Shown piece after piece: positions 9,825-20,493 of a stretch of 64,000 nt of DNA. The stretch comes from Gracilariopsis chorda (Eukaryota > Rhodophyta > Florideophyceae > Gracilariales > Gracilariaceae): assembly GCA_003194525.1 (NCBI GenBank), contig NBIV01000117.1, forward strand, positions 124,001 through 188,000, read 5' to 3'. The translations under genes and the position numbers were made by a program. The notes beneath the pieces are model-generated. The model did not search any database. It had not been told where the DNA came from and saw only the letters and a program-made list of their open reading frames with translations. How positions within the stretch are numbered: position 1 is the stretch's first letter; each line of letters opens with the position of its first letter.

Positions 9825-11876
9825 CTAACGTGACGGTCCATAGACAATTTGGGAGTCCCCCATGATACCGACGAGAGCGTCACCCAAGTTCGCCGGTAAC
9901 GGCAATCTCCTCCAGCGGTGATACCGCAAGACATGGGATCGGGGGATATTCTCCATCGGTTCCCATGTGTCGGCTTCAGGCGGGTAATTGTACCATCGAA
10001 TTCGATAACGGGGCTTGAGGTCCTCCTCGTCATACGCGTGATCGGCGATTCGGTCCATCACGTATTCTTGCGGAGAGCCGCGCTCGTCTCGCTCTACTGA
10101 GTTCCCGTTCTCCGGGGATTCCCGACTATCCTCCGGCGGAGTAGCCGGACTTTTCAGCTCCTTGGCTGTTTTTGCCGGTGCGGGTTTTCGTTCTCCGCTA
10201 AGTGATTTCGGGCTATTCCCGGTTCGTGTTACTCCCGGCTGGTCCGGACGGTTTAGCGAAGACGCAGCCTCTTCTCCTGCTGTACGCCTGAGGTGCACCT
10301 CGCTATGCGAGGGACTTGGAGTCGAGATAATCTCGGGGTGACTCCTCTGGGGAGTCTTGTCTGCAAGGGCCGGGGTCACGGCGGATCCGTCCGCTGGAGG
10401 CGGCTTCCTCTCTTCCACCATTGTGGGGTCAGCGCTTACGCTCTTTTCCTTTGGAGATGTTCCCCGTTGTAGGGGCAGGTTCGGTGGGCCTTCTTTCTGC
10501 TTGCTGTCGTCAGCGGAATCGTCGTCTTCTTCACACATTCGTGGTTGCTGTGGGGGCGGATGCTTTCCGTCGGGAGGCGGTTTGGTGTGAGTGATACTCT
10601 GGTTCGGCCAATCAGAGGCCTTCCAAGATGTGGGCTTGGCCACGGGGTACGGGTGGTCACGTGACGCTTCCCCTGTGCGCAGGATTTGGTTCACATAACC
10701 GTCACGCGCTGATATACAGCGGGGTGTGACACTTACAGTACCATTTGGTGGCGGTTGTGCGCCGGATATACCGGGAGGCGGAGCGTCGGACAATTCCGGG
10801 CTGCTGATTGGCTGAGAGATGACACTTGTCGTCGATTCGCCTTGAGTGGCCCCCACTGGCCGTGATGCGGCGGCTTGTACGGGCGTTCCGTCTCGCACGG
10901 GGTCAGGGGCTGTTACCACACGGTCTCGTGAAATTCGTTCGACGTTATCGTCTTCCTTGCGGATAACCACCGTCTGTGAGTCGAGTTCGACTACTTCATA
11001 TGGACCAGATACTACTGGGGATAGCTTATGTCGCCTCTGGAGCTCACTCCTTCCTTCTCGCGTCGTAGCGTCCGGACGCTCAATACGCACGAACAAGTGA
11101 CCTCCGACCCGGATATCCGGAATAATGGGGCGTAGTGTGGCATCATAATTCCGTTTATAACGGGCTTGGGCCTTTGCTAGCTCTCTTGCGGCCTGTTCCG
11201 CGCGTCGTCTCAGGTCATCCCTCCACTTGAGGTGGTGTGAAGCCGGTGTCGGCGCCTCCAACTCGCTGTCTTGGTCCTGTCTGACTGGTAGAGCCGGCGG
11301 GCAGCGCGCCAAGACCAGTTCGAAGGGTGCCATTCTCGTCGTCGAGTGAACTTGCGTATTGTACGCGTAGCACAGCGTGTCTGTATACAAGTCCCAATCC
11401 TTGGGGTGGTCCGTCACGTAATGCCGAAGAGCGGCGAGTAGCGTGTGATTGAAACGCTCCACCTGCCCGTTTGTCTGCCGATGGTACGTCGTGGTAAACA
11501 CGTTCTTCATGCCGAGAATGCGGCATACGTCCTGAAAGAACTTCGCAAAGAATTGCTTCCCATTATCTGATAATAGATTCAACGGTGGTCCGTAGACGTA
11601 GACCCACTCTCTGATGAAAGCTTGCGCGATTGCCGCGGCCGTGATCCGCTTCAGCGGGACTGTCCGAGTCAGCTTCGAGAAGCGATCCGTGATTACCAGA
11701 AGGTATCTATAGCCTCGCTTTGTGCGAATCAGTTCCCCTAAGATGTCAATGCTGACGTACTCTAAAGGCGCTTTCGCCGGGAACAGCTTCAGGGGACGTT
11801 TCCGTTTCCACAGCTTAATGCGATTCTTCGCGCAGGTTGTACACAACTTCGCCGTGGCGTGGCAGTCCATTGCCAA
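9825..11876 (-). CDS. Chromovirus pol, 3' part: integrase and chromodomain
   Basis: 683 codons. It begins inside the zinc-binding HHCC domain (DCHATAKLCTTCAKNR holds the two Cys). The integrase core follows: D in EYVSIDILGEL, D in LLSDNGKQF, E in HRQTNGQVERFNHTL, which makes a full DDE triad with normal spacing. After a long Pro/Ser-rich linker comes a C-terminal chromodomain (RYRIRWYNYPPEADTWEPMEN, about 9990-9930), which in chromoviruses targets insertion to particular chromatin. It overlaps the upstream pol ORF by 88 bases in another frame. The upstream part of this frame also reads like the HHCC domain (about 11,940-11,880), so the break looks like a one-base shift near 11,940 rather than two genes. 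Confidence 0.92.
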   Translation of the reverse strand: MAMDCHATAKLCTTCAKNRIKLWKRKRPLKLFPAKAPLEYVSIDILGELIRTKRGYRYLLVITDRFSKLTRTVPLKRITAAAIAQAFIREWVYVYGPPLNLLSDNGKQFFAKFFQDVCRILGMKNVFTTTYHRQTNGQVERFNHTLLAALRHYVTDHPKDWDLYTDTLCYAYNTQVHSTTRMAPFELVLARCPPALPVRQDQDSELEAPTPASHHLKWRDDLRRRAEQAARELAKAQARYKRNYDATLRPIIPDIRVGGHLFVRIERPDATTREGRSELQRRHKLSPVVSGPYEVVELDSQTVVIRKEDDNVERISRDRVVTAPDPVRDGTPVQAAASRPVGATQGESTTSVISQPISSPELSDAPPPGISGAQPPPNGTVSVTPRCISARDGYVNQILRTGEASRDHPYPVAKPTSWKASDWPNQSITHTKPPPDGKHPPPQQPRMCEEDDDSADDSKQKEGPPNLPLQRGTSPKEKSVSADPTMVEERKPPPADGSAVTPALADKTPQRSHPEIISTPSPSHSEVHLRRTAGEEAASSLNRPDQPGVTRTGNSPKSLSGERKPAPAKTAKELKSPATPPEDSRESPENGNSVERDERGSPQEYVMDRIADHAYDEEDLKPRYRIRWYNYPPEADTWEPMENIPRSHVLRYHRWRRLPLPANLGDALVGIMGDSQIVYGPSR

Positions 11877-14674
11877 TGTTGGCCAATAAAAGTCTTTCCT
11901 GAGAGTCCAGTATAACTTTGTGCCACCTGGATGTCCAGATATAGCACTCCTTGCTTGTCAAGACCAAAGGGTAACCCCTCCCCCCCGTTAAGACGGGAGC
12001 GTATGGAGGTGCAGAAGGCATCTGCGTGTTGCTCACGTAGAAGCTCTTCTAACGAGATACGCTCGAGTTGTTCCGCCGGTGCGGTGTCTGTTGCTTGCGC
12101 AATTAGCAAGTCGAAGGTGAAGTCATCGTCGTAATCCGTGCAATGTTGCGCGCCGGCATCGGCTTGGAGATGAGGTGAGTCCTCAGCGAAGAGAGAAGGG
12201 ATGTCATCATCGATTTCAGTTTGGGTTTCTCCCAGTGTTAAGAGCCGTGATAAGGCGTCGGCATGGACGTTGGAACGCCCCTTTTTGTACTTGACTTCGA
12301 AGTCGAATTCCGAGAGACGTAATCGCCATCGCATTAAGCGTCTCGACGGTTCGGATATAGAAAGTAGCCATCTGAGGCATGAATGGTCCGTATTGACGGT
12401 AAAATGCACCCCTTGAAGGTATGGTCGGAGGGTCGTAAGAGCCCAGACAACTGCAAGGCATTCCTTTTCAGATACCGAGTAGTTTTGTTCCGCTGATTGC
12501 AGCGATCTGGACCAATAACCAATAGGTTTGCGTTCGCCGTCAGGATATTCCTGGAAAAGGGCACAGACCACTTGATATTCACTGGAGTCAGTGTCGACCA
12601 CAAAGGGGAGTCCCAGTTTTGGGAGGGCCAATACGGGTGCTGTGATCAGCGTCTTCTTGAGCGTTTCGAAGGCATCCGTCTCGGCTTCAACGAATTGTTT
12701 GAGTTGGACGGGCTGTCCTTTCTTCAATAATGCGTTCAACGGCGCGGCTATGTGTGAGTAGCGCGGGACAAATCGTCGATAGACGTTACATAACCCCAGA
12801 AAGGCACGCAATTGTGTTTGTGTTTGCGGGGGTGTGGCTTTGCGGATAGCCGCGGTTGCCACTTCGTCCATCTCCAGCTGTCCTGGTTTGATCAAATGAC
12901 CAAGGTACTTGACTTTATCCGTGAACCATTCACATTTCTTTAGCTTCAAAGTAATCCCAGCTGACTGGAGCTTTTTTAATATCAACTCGACGTCTTCAAA
13001 ATGGTTCTCCATGTTCTTACTGAAAATGATGATATCATCGAGATATACCAAGCAGGTCTTCCACTTGTAGGATGACAAGATGATGTCCAGGGCACGCTGG
13101 AACGTAGCTGGCGCATTAGTGAGGCCAAATGGCATGCGTTTGAATCGGTAAAGCCCGGCGTGGCACACGAAGGCCGTTTTGTCGCGGTCATCATCCGCGA
13201 TGGGCACCTGCCAGTACCCGGAATTAGCGTCCAGCGTAGTAAATACGGTGGCATCACCGAGGCTGTCGATGCATTCATCCATTCGGGGTAAGGGATACGT
13301 ATCCCTCACGGTCACTGGGTTCAGTTTCCTGTAATCCACGCAAAAGCGTAATGAACCATCCGTCTTCGGGACGAGCACCACTGGAGAGGCCCAAGCGGAT
13401 TGTGCGGGCTCAATGACCCCCTTTTCAAGCATGTCATCCACATGCTGTTGTTCGATTTCTCGCGTTCGGGGTCCAGCTCTGTAGGGATGCTGTGCAATGG
13501 GTCTTGTACCCGGGACGAGATCAATATGATGCTCTGTTGCGGCGATTTCGCCGAGGTTCCCATCCCACATGGACGAGTATTTCTGCAGTAATCTGTGTAA
13601 GCGATCCCGGTACTTCTCCGGTACATGGGAGAGGTCCAATTCGTCAACTGACGGGAGCGCTTTAACTAATTCCCGGTCTCCCGGTGTCGGTACTTGCTCC
13701 AGTTCAGCGGAAGTTGACAGCGAGATCTCGTCCGGCAGGGATATCCCTAATACTTCCGCTAGGGAAATGTGCGTTGGTACGAGTACCGTGGGATGTGGTA
13801 AAGCCATGGCAACCATCTGATTCTTGTGAAGTTTCACAGGATGATTGGTGAAGTTGCTAATCAACAATCGGAAAGGTCTGTTAGGTTGTACCTGGGCAAC
13901 GCCGTTGGCGGCGGTAATTCCATTACGTTCGTACGTGTGTGATAAGGGTTGAATCACGATAAGTCCGTGGCGTTGTGTGGTTACGGTGACCCACGTCTGA
14001 GATTTTGGAGGAAGCTCCACCTGTTCCGCTACCTTAATCTTTGGAGAGGTTCTCCCACTAGGTCCAGCGTTCTGGGATGGGGGCAACGGCCTTGAATTGG
14101 CAGCCGGTTGCAGGGGTCTGCGCACTATTGGTACGGTGCTTCCGTCATTCATCTCCACTTCCCGAAGGTGGGGTCTTATTGCTTCCACATAGCGGTCACA
14201 GTAGTCACATCCAAGAACAACTTGGGCAGCCAGTGTCGAGCAGACAATGAACTCCAACATGACGACATGGTTTCCCAAACGGACGACGAGGCGTATGGTA
14301 CCTAGACATTCTAGAGGTTTCTTGTTTGCGTCCCGGACATCCGGTAGAGGACCGCTTCGAATGCGGGTCCGATCATGAGGGCTGAGTTCAGATACCCTGA
14401 TAAAATTCGGTCCTGCGCCGGTATCGAGTACCGCAAGACGTCGCGACAACAAGTGTCGATTTGTGCCGATATCGGCGTATACTTTATAGTTACGTTTAGC
14501 CATAACCATAATAGGGTCTGTTCGTCTCCCAGGGCACTGGTATCGTCGCCATGGTCGACTTAATCCGCAGTCGAACTGCGTTTGACTTCCGGTCGAGCCG
14601 GACTTTCCTGGCCTAAGGAGAACCTTGGGCCTCCATACCGGGGAGCGGGGAGGTCGGTCCCCCTCAGCCGGCAC
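11789..14674 (-). CDS. Chromovirus pol, 5' part: protease, reverse transcriptase, RNase H
   Basis: 961 codons. The aspartic protease carries AVLDTGAGPNFI (about 14430). The Ty3-type reverse transcriptase has all main boxes: GSLRFCVDYRKLN, TLDANSGYWQVP, MPFGLTNAPATFQ and the catalytic LVYLDDIIIFS (about 13,050). The RNase H follows with VVDTDSSEYQ, SEKECLAVVWAL and the closing NVHADALSRL (about 12,250). The true frame then shifts, near 11,940, into the integrase ORF (9825-11876). The last residues of this ORF (after about 11,940) are out-of-frame sequence. The enzymatic residues visible here are intact, so the protein may still work if gag is supplied elsewhere. Confidence 0.94.
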   Translation of the reverse strand: MPAEGDRPPRSPVWRPKVLLRPGKSGSTGSQTQFDCGLSRPWRRYQCPGRRTDPIMVMAKRNYKVYADIGTNRHLLSRRLAVLDTGAGPNFIRVSELSPHDRTRIRSGPLPDVRDANKKPLECLGTIRLVVRLGNHVVMLEFIVCSTLAAQVVLGCDYCDRYVEAIRPHLREVEMNDGSTVPIVRRPLQPAANSRPLPPSQNAGPSGRTSPKIKVAEQVELPPKSQTWVTVTTQRHGLIVIQPLSHTYERNGITAANGVAQVQPNRPFRLLISNFTNHPVKLHKNQMVAMALPHPTVLVPTHISLAEVLGISLPDEISLSTSAELEQVPTPGDRELVKALPSVDELDLSHVPEKYRDRLHRLLQKYSSMWDGNLGEIAATEHHIDLVPGTRPIAQHPYRAGPRTREIEQQHVDDMLEKGVIEPAQSAWASPVVLVPKTDGSLRFCVDYRKLNPVTVRDTYPLPRMDECIDSLGDATVFTTLDANSGYWQVPIADDDRDKTAFVCHAGLYRFKRMPFGLTNAPATFQRALDIILSSYKWKTCLVYLDDIIIFSKNMENHFEDVELILKKLQSAGITLKLKKCEWFTDKVKYLGHLIKPGQLEMDEVATAAIRKATPPQTQTQLRAFLGLCNVYRRFVPRYSHIAAPLNALLKKGQPVQLKQFVEAETDAFETLKKTLITAPVLALPKLGLPFVVDTDSSEYQVVCALFQEYPDGERKPIGYWSRSLQSAEQNYSVSEKECLAVVWALTTLRPYLQGVHFTVNTDHSCLRWLLSISEPSRRLMRWRLRLSEFDFEVKYKKGRSNVHADALSRLLTLGETQTEIDDDIPSLFAEDSPHLQADAGAQHCTDYDDDFTFDLLIAQATDTAPAEQLERISLEELLREQHADAFCTSIRSRLNGGEGLPFGLDKQGVLYLDIQVAQSYTGLSGKTFIGQHWQWTATPRRSCVQPARRIALSCGNGNVP

Positions 14675-14715
14675 AATGGAATCGGACTGTGCCGACTCCC
14701 TTGGGGCTCCCCCCG

Positions 14716-16864
14716 TTAGTTTTCCGACTTATTCGGAGCATATGCCGTTACGGCCACTGCGGGCGGGCCGCGAATCTGTCCGGCTTGAGAAGGCTCCACA
14801 TTCTGGGTCGTTGGAATTCCGCCCACGCGGTTCGGGTCACCTGCGACGAACGCCTTGGCTTTCCAATACATGGTGGCCGGTACTTTGCTGCGTTCAGCGT
14901 CTGTCAGTGACTCATAATTCGAGATAACTCGTTCCAAATCTCGAGCAGGTAGAGTACACTCCGCTGCTAAGTGGTGCCTCCCGTAGCACACGTGGGAGAT
15001 GAGCCCTTCTCGGCGGGGCCGAAATGCAGCTGCTGAGCGGTAATTTCCGCGTTGGTCCACCCATCCAGGCTTACTGGGCGTGAACCCGCCTTGTGGGGGA
15101 ACCACTCCAGCCTGACGCTGACGTCTGATATCAGCTAGGAGGAGCTCGCACTCCTCCGTAGGGGTATCTGTAGTTGGAAACTCCGTCGTCGGAACTGAGG
15201 TGTCTGGATAATCCAGGTAATGAAGCGCTTCTTCCAGCGTGTGGCTTTGGTCCCGTGGCATCAGGGATGACGACCGAGAATCCTCGACGGTCTCAGCATA
15301 TAGGGCTCTGTCCTTTGGTTTATCCGAACGAACCGGCGAGTCCTTGGGCGTTACGAATGCCGTTGTACGGCGCTGTTGTCCGCGGGCACGGACCGCATCC
15401 CCTTCTGCTTGGGCATATTGGACGAGTTCCAAAAAGGTCATGCTGGCATGCTTTTCTCGCTGACGAGCCACTAACGATTTGATCACTGGATCTAACCCAT
15501 CGACGAATAGCGCCATCTTCTCATCCGTGGAGTGCACGTTCCCGCACCTAGTGGCTACGTTATTCAGCCTTGAGCTGTATTCTACCTCCTTTTCTCCAGG
15601 CTTCTGGGTTACATCCCGAAGGGTGAGGATAGCCTCGCGGATGGCATTGGAGGTTGCGTAACTTCGCAGGAGATATTGCACGCCCTCAGGCCAGTTGGTG
15701 ACTCCACCTTCGTCGACCGTGAGCGAGCCGCTCACTGCTCGATACTGTTGTAGGGCAAACCCTGTCAAGAAATGTGGTAGAGCCACGAAAGCCTGCGTTT
15801 CGCTCATACCAAGCATGTCTGCCTCGGTCACAAACCTGTAAAGGAAATCAAAGATTAAGATCGGGTCCTTCCCGTCGAACTTGAGATCACTCATTCCTAT
15901 CTTCAGTCTCTTGATCTGATCCTTAGCTCTTCCCGTTTCGCGACTCGTTCGCTTGAGTTTGCGTATTTTCAAACGATACAGACGGTAGTCTATAATTCTC
16001 CGATAAAGCGGATTAGTACAAGGTAGCACCTTGAGTCCCTTCTTTGCTGGGCCTCTCTTGCGGCGTATCCAAGCGGATGTTCCGCGGTGCTTAGATTTCT
16101 TCCTCGATTTACGAGTGTCATCGTCAGAGGAAGATTCCTCTGACGATTCCTCTTCAGATTCTTCTGAACTTGATCGGCTCTCCTCGGTTTCCTCGGAATC
16201 TTCCGAATCTGAATTCAAGGCGGACCTCCGCATCTTTCCACGTTTCGATTTCGACTTCTTCGAACGGGGTTTCCACGGGTGTGGGTCGTTCCACCTCCGT
16301 CTCGAGCGGGATGTTAGCAGCACTCTGTGTGTGTACCGCTGCTTCCAGCCTCTCAAGGCGAGGGTTGACCCGGGTGAGGACTTCCTCGACGTCAACGGGT
16401 AGTCCCGATATTACCCCGTAGGCATTGCCTTGCCGTTCCATGACCTGATTGAGGTCCTCTCGGAGTGTCCGAACAGTAGCCGTGATCTGCGGATCGTAGG
16501 CTCGGCTCGCCAAGGCGTGGTGTTCCACACGCAGGCAGTCCAAGGCACCAGACAACGCAGTAATCTGCAATTCCATTTACGTGAGACGGGTTCGATGGGA
16601 GTCGGACTCCTTCTAGAGTCGTTGCACCTCTGTGCGTAACTTGTCCTCAGTGGAGGTTCCTGCGGCGTTAGCCGCTATGTTCGCTTCCGGAGCGGGTACT
16701 TCAGCCTCTGCTGGGATGGTGCCAATTGATCGGGCCCTTGATCGTACGGCTTGCCTATAAAGGCGGTTCCCGGCTTCGACCGAAGTTCCAAGCCGCTGCG
16801 TCGGCGGGGGTTGTGCAGAGGGACCGGGTTGTCCGGAGCTCGACTGACTTCGAGTCTGGACCAT
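14716..16864 (-). pseudogene. Chromovirus gag, two in-frame stops and a frameshift
   Basis: Starts MVQTRSQSSSG at 16864. The same frame meets TAG at 16613-16615 and TAA at about 16577-16579, then continues at 16576 (MELQITALSG). A frame change near 16,230-16,260 leads into the long ORF ending at 14716. Contents: a coiled-coil-like N-terminus, a serine/acidic stretch (SDSEDSEETEES), then the capsid-like region (FDGKDPILIFDFLYRF, FLTGFALQQYRAV, VEYSSRLNNVATRCG, FVDGLDPVIKSLV). The knuckle is degenerate: VCYGRHHLAAEC lacks the second Cys of CX2CX4HX4C. In a live element Gag forms the particle. This copy cannot make it. Confidence 0.85.
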
Positions 16865-17078
16865 CTCCAGTACCTCTGTGCAACCTGTTGCGATATTGTC
16901 CCAGTCTTCTGGACGTCCCGTGTAGAGTCCGGCAGGCGGAGAACAAGTATGAAAATCGAGCTATGGCTCTTTTCAGCCGTCAGACTCGAGATGACTCGGT
17001 CCTTCCGTAACCGGATTCCAAACGTGGCAATCCACGAGACAATGATGAAGCACACTTCTAGGTCGGGAGATTAATTCG

Positions 17079-17641
17079 TGTGGTACAACCACTAGGGGCG
17101 CGAGGCCACTCGGTAGCGATGTGGATGTCCACGAATTACCCTGATAATAGGGGTGCCGCTTAGGGCGGCAAGGCCTAGGGGAGCTTCTGTCCGGGTAACC
17201 GGGGTTCGGTCGCGTGAGCACGGGTGTAGCACGGGAATCCGTGTGGGGTGGAAGCTTAGCGGGAGACTGCAAGTTATAACTAGTCCGGAGGTCCGGTTAA
17301 GGCTCCAGGAACTAGGAACTTGGGTTCCGTGCCCGATGATCTCCCAGTTTACTGAGGTACGACCCTTCCCGTCACTAAGTACTGCGGAGTGCCGCACTAG
17401 CTACAGTAAATAATATTAGAAGTATCTAGATAATTCTAAGTAGATGGCCCGTGGCCAGCACCTACTGTGCACATCCCAAATAAAGTGGAAATCCACGAAT
17501 GAACCGCACCCGCTCGTGCATCGCTCAGTGTCCCCTTGTGACAACCCTCGGGTTACCGAAAACACGTGTGACGTATGAACCGTCGCGTATCAACTTGGTG
17601 ATTTCCGCACCTTGAATGACCGAGTTACTCCTTGCATCACA
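17079..17641 (-). repeat. 5' LTR of the chromovirus
   Basis: 563 bp, partner of 7315-7875. It is followed by TTCTG (17642-17646). No standard TGG-starting primer-binding site is visible just inside it. Confidence 0.95.
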
Positions 17642-18959
17642 TTCTGTTCTTGTTGAAGTTCTTCTGTCCTTCTTTCCTGTAGACGGACAGTCTCTTCATC
17701 TTGCAGTTCCGTAATGAGGTTAACTCTTTGTCCCTCAGGTTGCGAATCCTCAACAAAAAAGCCCTCTTGATTTATGCGAACCAACATGTTGTGTAGTATA
17801 ACACAGACCTTATTTACCATGACCACGTTTTTCTTATACAATAAGAAAGATTCTCTTCGCAGTACCTGAAACCGAGCCTGTAGAACACCAAAAGCCCTTT
17901 CGATGTCCTTTCGAAATGCTTTCTGTACTTTTGTATACTACCCTTCGTCCAAGCTCGCCGGAGAATGAATCGGACGCGCAAATATAGTCCAACGGGGATA
18001 TATTACATCCACGAGAAAATAACCTGGACGCTTGTTCTGCGCATTACGATGCAGTCTGTAGTCAGTAGGGATATTTATATCATACGTACCGTTCAAGATA
18101 GAATTGAATAAAGGGGATACTTCAAAAAGTGTTTTGTCATTGTTTGTACCACAACAACCCGCGAACCAATGCCACACAAAAAGATCCCTATCTGCCCATG
18201 CTTCGACAGCAATTGTAGCAAGCTTCCCTCCTTTCGTGTTATGGTACTGTCCTTTCAGTGAACCAAGGCAGTTTTTCCAGTGTATCTTGCAGCAATCAAC
18301 GCATCCAATGCATCCCTTGAAACCATCTTCACTGTATCTCTCTGATATGTCCTGTGGTTTGTTTTTCGTCGCCAGTCTGTTTAGGTACTGGTATCCGCAT
18401 AAATGAATGATACAAGAACAAAAGCGGTAAAAGTAACTTCTGCTAGTCTCTACACCCATTCTACACCCATCATCCAGGTCGTCAAAGGAGCGAGCAGTTC
18501 CCAGTACTCTGCTAATATCTTTATTTCAGCAGGAATTCCTTTATTCGCCGCTGCATTCTTTTGTTGCTTCCATATCTGTGGAAAATAAAAAGTCAAGTCG
18601 TCCAATAGTTTTTTGAACATGGCTCTGGGAACTCGAAAACGACGCCAAAATGAACGCAAGGAATAGGTTGGATGATCACCAAGATAGTCGGCAATCCATG
18701 TGCTTTGACCTCTTTGCATGCTTTTGGAACCAGGTTGTCTGCCTTTTTGTTTGTTCATCGTGCGTTTTCGAATCAACGATGAAGCTGCTAGAGCTCCAGC
18801 AACTGCTATGGTTCGGTTTCGCATAAACACATGTAAGTCTCTCCTATGTTGTGCATTCATAGCTCCAAAGTCATCAGCTTGTAACTTCAGCGGCGAGAGC
18901 GATCGAGCAGAGGCGAGGCGATCGAACGGCGTCGTTCGAACATGTTGGCTGTGATTCAT
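17642..18959 (-). pseudogene. PIF/Harbinger transposase (DDE nuclease), broken
   Basis: ATG at 18959 (MNHSQHVRTTPF). Family motifs in order: SFWRRFRVPRAMFKKL near the N-terminal helix-turn-helix region; GCIGCVDCCKIHWKNC (first catalytic Asp, about 18,300); GYFLVDVIYPRW (second Asp, about 18,020); FRKDIERAFGVLQARF (catalytic Glu, about 17,900); and VNKVCVILHNMLV. Three lesions are visible: an 11-bp tandem duplication at about 18,450-18,470 that shifts the frame, a TAG at 17938-17940, and the chromovirus insertion at 17641. The last codons lie at 7254-7314. In life the enzyme cuts the element out at its TIRs and inserts it at TWA sites; the TAA duplications found here agree. Confidence 0.9.
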
Positions 18960-19123
18960 TCTACCTCATAAAGGGCGCTTGGTTGAGTGCTGAATTGATT
19001 TGCTAGCGTTTTGGGTATCGCAAACGGCTCACACTCGTACTCAAGCATATCGCACTCGACTGGTAGACTTGCACATTCTTTGGGATGCTAAATTGAATGT
19101 TATTTTCAAAATAAGTGCCTATA

Positions 19124-19148
19124 ATATAGAACACTGGTAGACTTGCTC
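19124..19148 (-). repeat. Right terminal inverted repeat of the Harbinger element
   Basis: The inverse reads GAGCAAGTCTACCAG. TAA follows at 19149-19151. A second copy of the core CTGGTAGACTTGC lies about 60 bases further in, a typical subterminal repeat. Confidence 0.88.
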
Positions 19149-19577
19149 TAACTCCTCACAAATGATCTCTCCATCAACCTCGCTTTCACCATGACCGTCA
19201 ACATTAACATAACCAACGAATTGTATCACTCATTTTGCACAATACAGGTTTTGCTTCGCTCCGCTTCCGACATTTTTAAGACAAATGATTCCAGAAACCA
19301 GACAATCTTTGAACGCCTTCTTATTTTGTCAGTGGTCCCTTGCATACACAATCAACCTGCTAAACTCCGAACATTTTCTAACGTCACGTCGAACGATTTC
19401 CGATCCCTTGAAGTACACAAGGACGGAATCAAGCGTGCTCTTCACACCAGTTGTAGCACTGGTTGGTATCAACTGTTATCATGCAGCCGCGATGTTGACT
19501 CTATCGTCAGCATCAATATATGAAAGTCTGACTTTCTAAACGAACTTCTTCCTCAGTTTGAAAATAGGCGCGCACGA

Positions 19578-20468
19578 ATGCTTGCTCAATCTCCATACAG
19601 CAAAGCGGCTAAACAGAAAGGACGTCTTGGTTGTATGCGATCGGTTGATGTACTTGGTTTAGCAATGTGGTATCTGAAAACCAGCGATAGGATGTTCACA
19701 CTTTGCCCGACGTTCGGATTGGTTCCAATCAGTGTGAGTGACTGGCTTGAATACGGAATGAGCGTTCTCTCTGCGCTGTTGAGTTCGGAAGCTGTTCCAA
19801 ATGCTACAATAAAGTGGCCGTCAGTGACTGAAATGGAGCGCTCTTCGCAAACGCTCGCAAAAGCGAAGCTGAATATTGCCACATACCTGAGGGGTATGTT
19901 TGGGGTTGCAGATGTTGGAAGATTTCGATGTGCAAATTGTGTTGATGCAAATCTCCAAAAACGCATACTTTGAAGAGTACACCCAGAGTACCAAGGTCAC
20001 TAACCTTTTCGTGTGGAACTTCTTTGGTGAAATTATTCATGCTGCAGTGAACTATCCTTGGTCATGGCATGATAGTAAGCTGGCCGGAATTTCAGGGCTT
20101 TACTGGCCGAAGTTGTCGGACGAAGAGATCCCACCAGGCTACGCAATTCTCAGTGATAGTGCGTTTACCACACACCCGAACGTGACAAACGCAAAAATAC
20201 TTCGATGTCGTAAGCTAATGAAGCTGGACAAGCTTCCAAGTCCTTGGAAATGGCAGCGGTGGATTGTGTGCTTCAAAGTCTGTATCCTGCGTACAGACAA
20301 TCTGGGGAGTGGGGATTAAATGCGCTCAAAGCGCCATTTCGAAGACTGACCACAGTGCTTCCGGCAGATAGCTGCAAACGATATAGGATCATTGCCGTGT
20401 GTTGCTATTTGATGAAATATCGAACGCGCACCATCGGCCAAAACCAAATTAAGTCCGTGTTTAGCTAA
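19578..20468 (+). pseudogene. DDE superfamily (DDE_Tnp_4/Harbinger-like) transposase, two frameshifts
   Basis: Three successive frames together give a recognisable transposase. 19578-19973 holds the helix-turn-helix region (CMRSVDVLGLAMWYLKTSD, TFGLVPISVSDWLEYGM) and the first Asp region (MFGVADVGRF). 19900-20319 holds AYFEEYTQSTKVTNLFVW, VNYPWSWHDSKLA and GYAILSDSAF (second Asp). 20244-20468 holds EWGLNALKAPFRRL (Glu region) and the C-terminal RYRIIAVCCYLMKYRTR. Frame changes fall near 19,960 and 20,280. The family is the DDE endonuclease common in oomycetes, algae and plants, related to but distinct from the Harbinger transposase at 17.6-19.0 kb. No TIRs were found for it. It lies outside the Harbinger TIRs, so it is a separate remnant. 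Confidence 0.8.
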
Positions 20469-20493
20469 AAACATATCTGATCAGGTAGAGGTT

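Larger units (their letters stand above)
7315..17641 (-). mobile_element. Complete chromodomain Ty3/gypsy LTR retrotransposon (chromovirus), 10.3 kb
   Basis: Direct repeats 7315-7875 and 17079-17641 are the LTRs, in plus orientation TGTGGTACAA...TTGCATCACA. The 5-bp duplication TTCTG flanks the element. The element is read on the minus strand: gag, then protease, RT, RNase H, integrase and a C-terminal chromodomain. A purine tract (AACCGGGGGGATA in minus orientation) lies just before the 3' LTR near 7880. About 17 differences separate the LTRs by eye, roughly 97% identity, so the insertion is fairly young. Gag has two in-frame stops and pol a frame break, so this copy is probably dead. A long ORF runs antisense at 8051-9661. 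Confidence 0.95.
2882..19148. mobile_element. PIF/Harbinger DNA transposon, about 5.9 kb without its nested retrotransposon
   Basis: The ends are 25-bp inverted repeats, 2882-2906 and 19124-19148, beginning GAGCAAGTCTA on both sides and matching at 21 of 25 positions by eye. Each is flanked by TAA (2879-2881 and 19149-19151), the TWA-type target duplication expected of PIF/Harbinger. Inside are a plus-strand Myb/SANT-like ORF and a minus-strand Harbinger transposase, the usual convergent pair. Between them lie fragments of three host-like genes (4.5-7.0 kb). A complete chromovirus (7315-17641) is inserted in the transposase. Both Harbinger genes are broken, so the copy is not autonomous. Confidence 0.88.
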
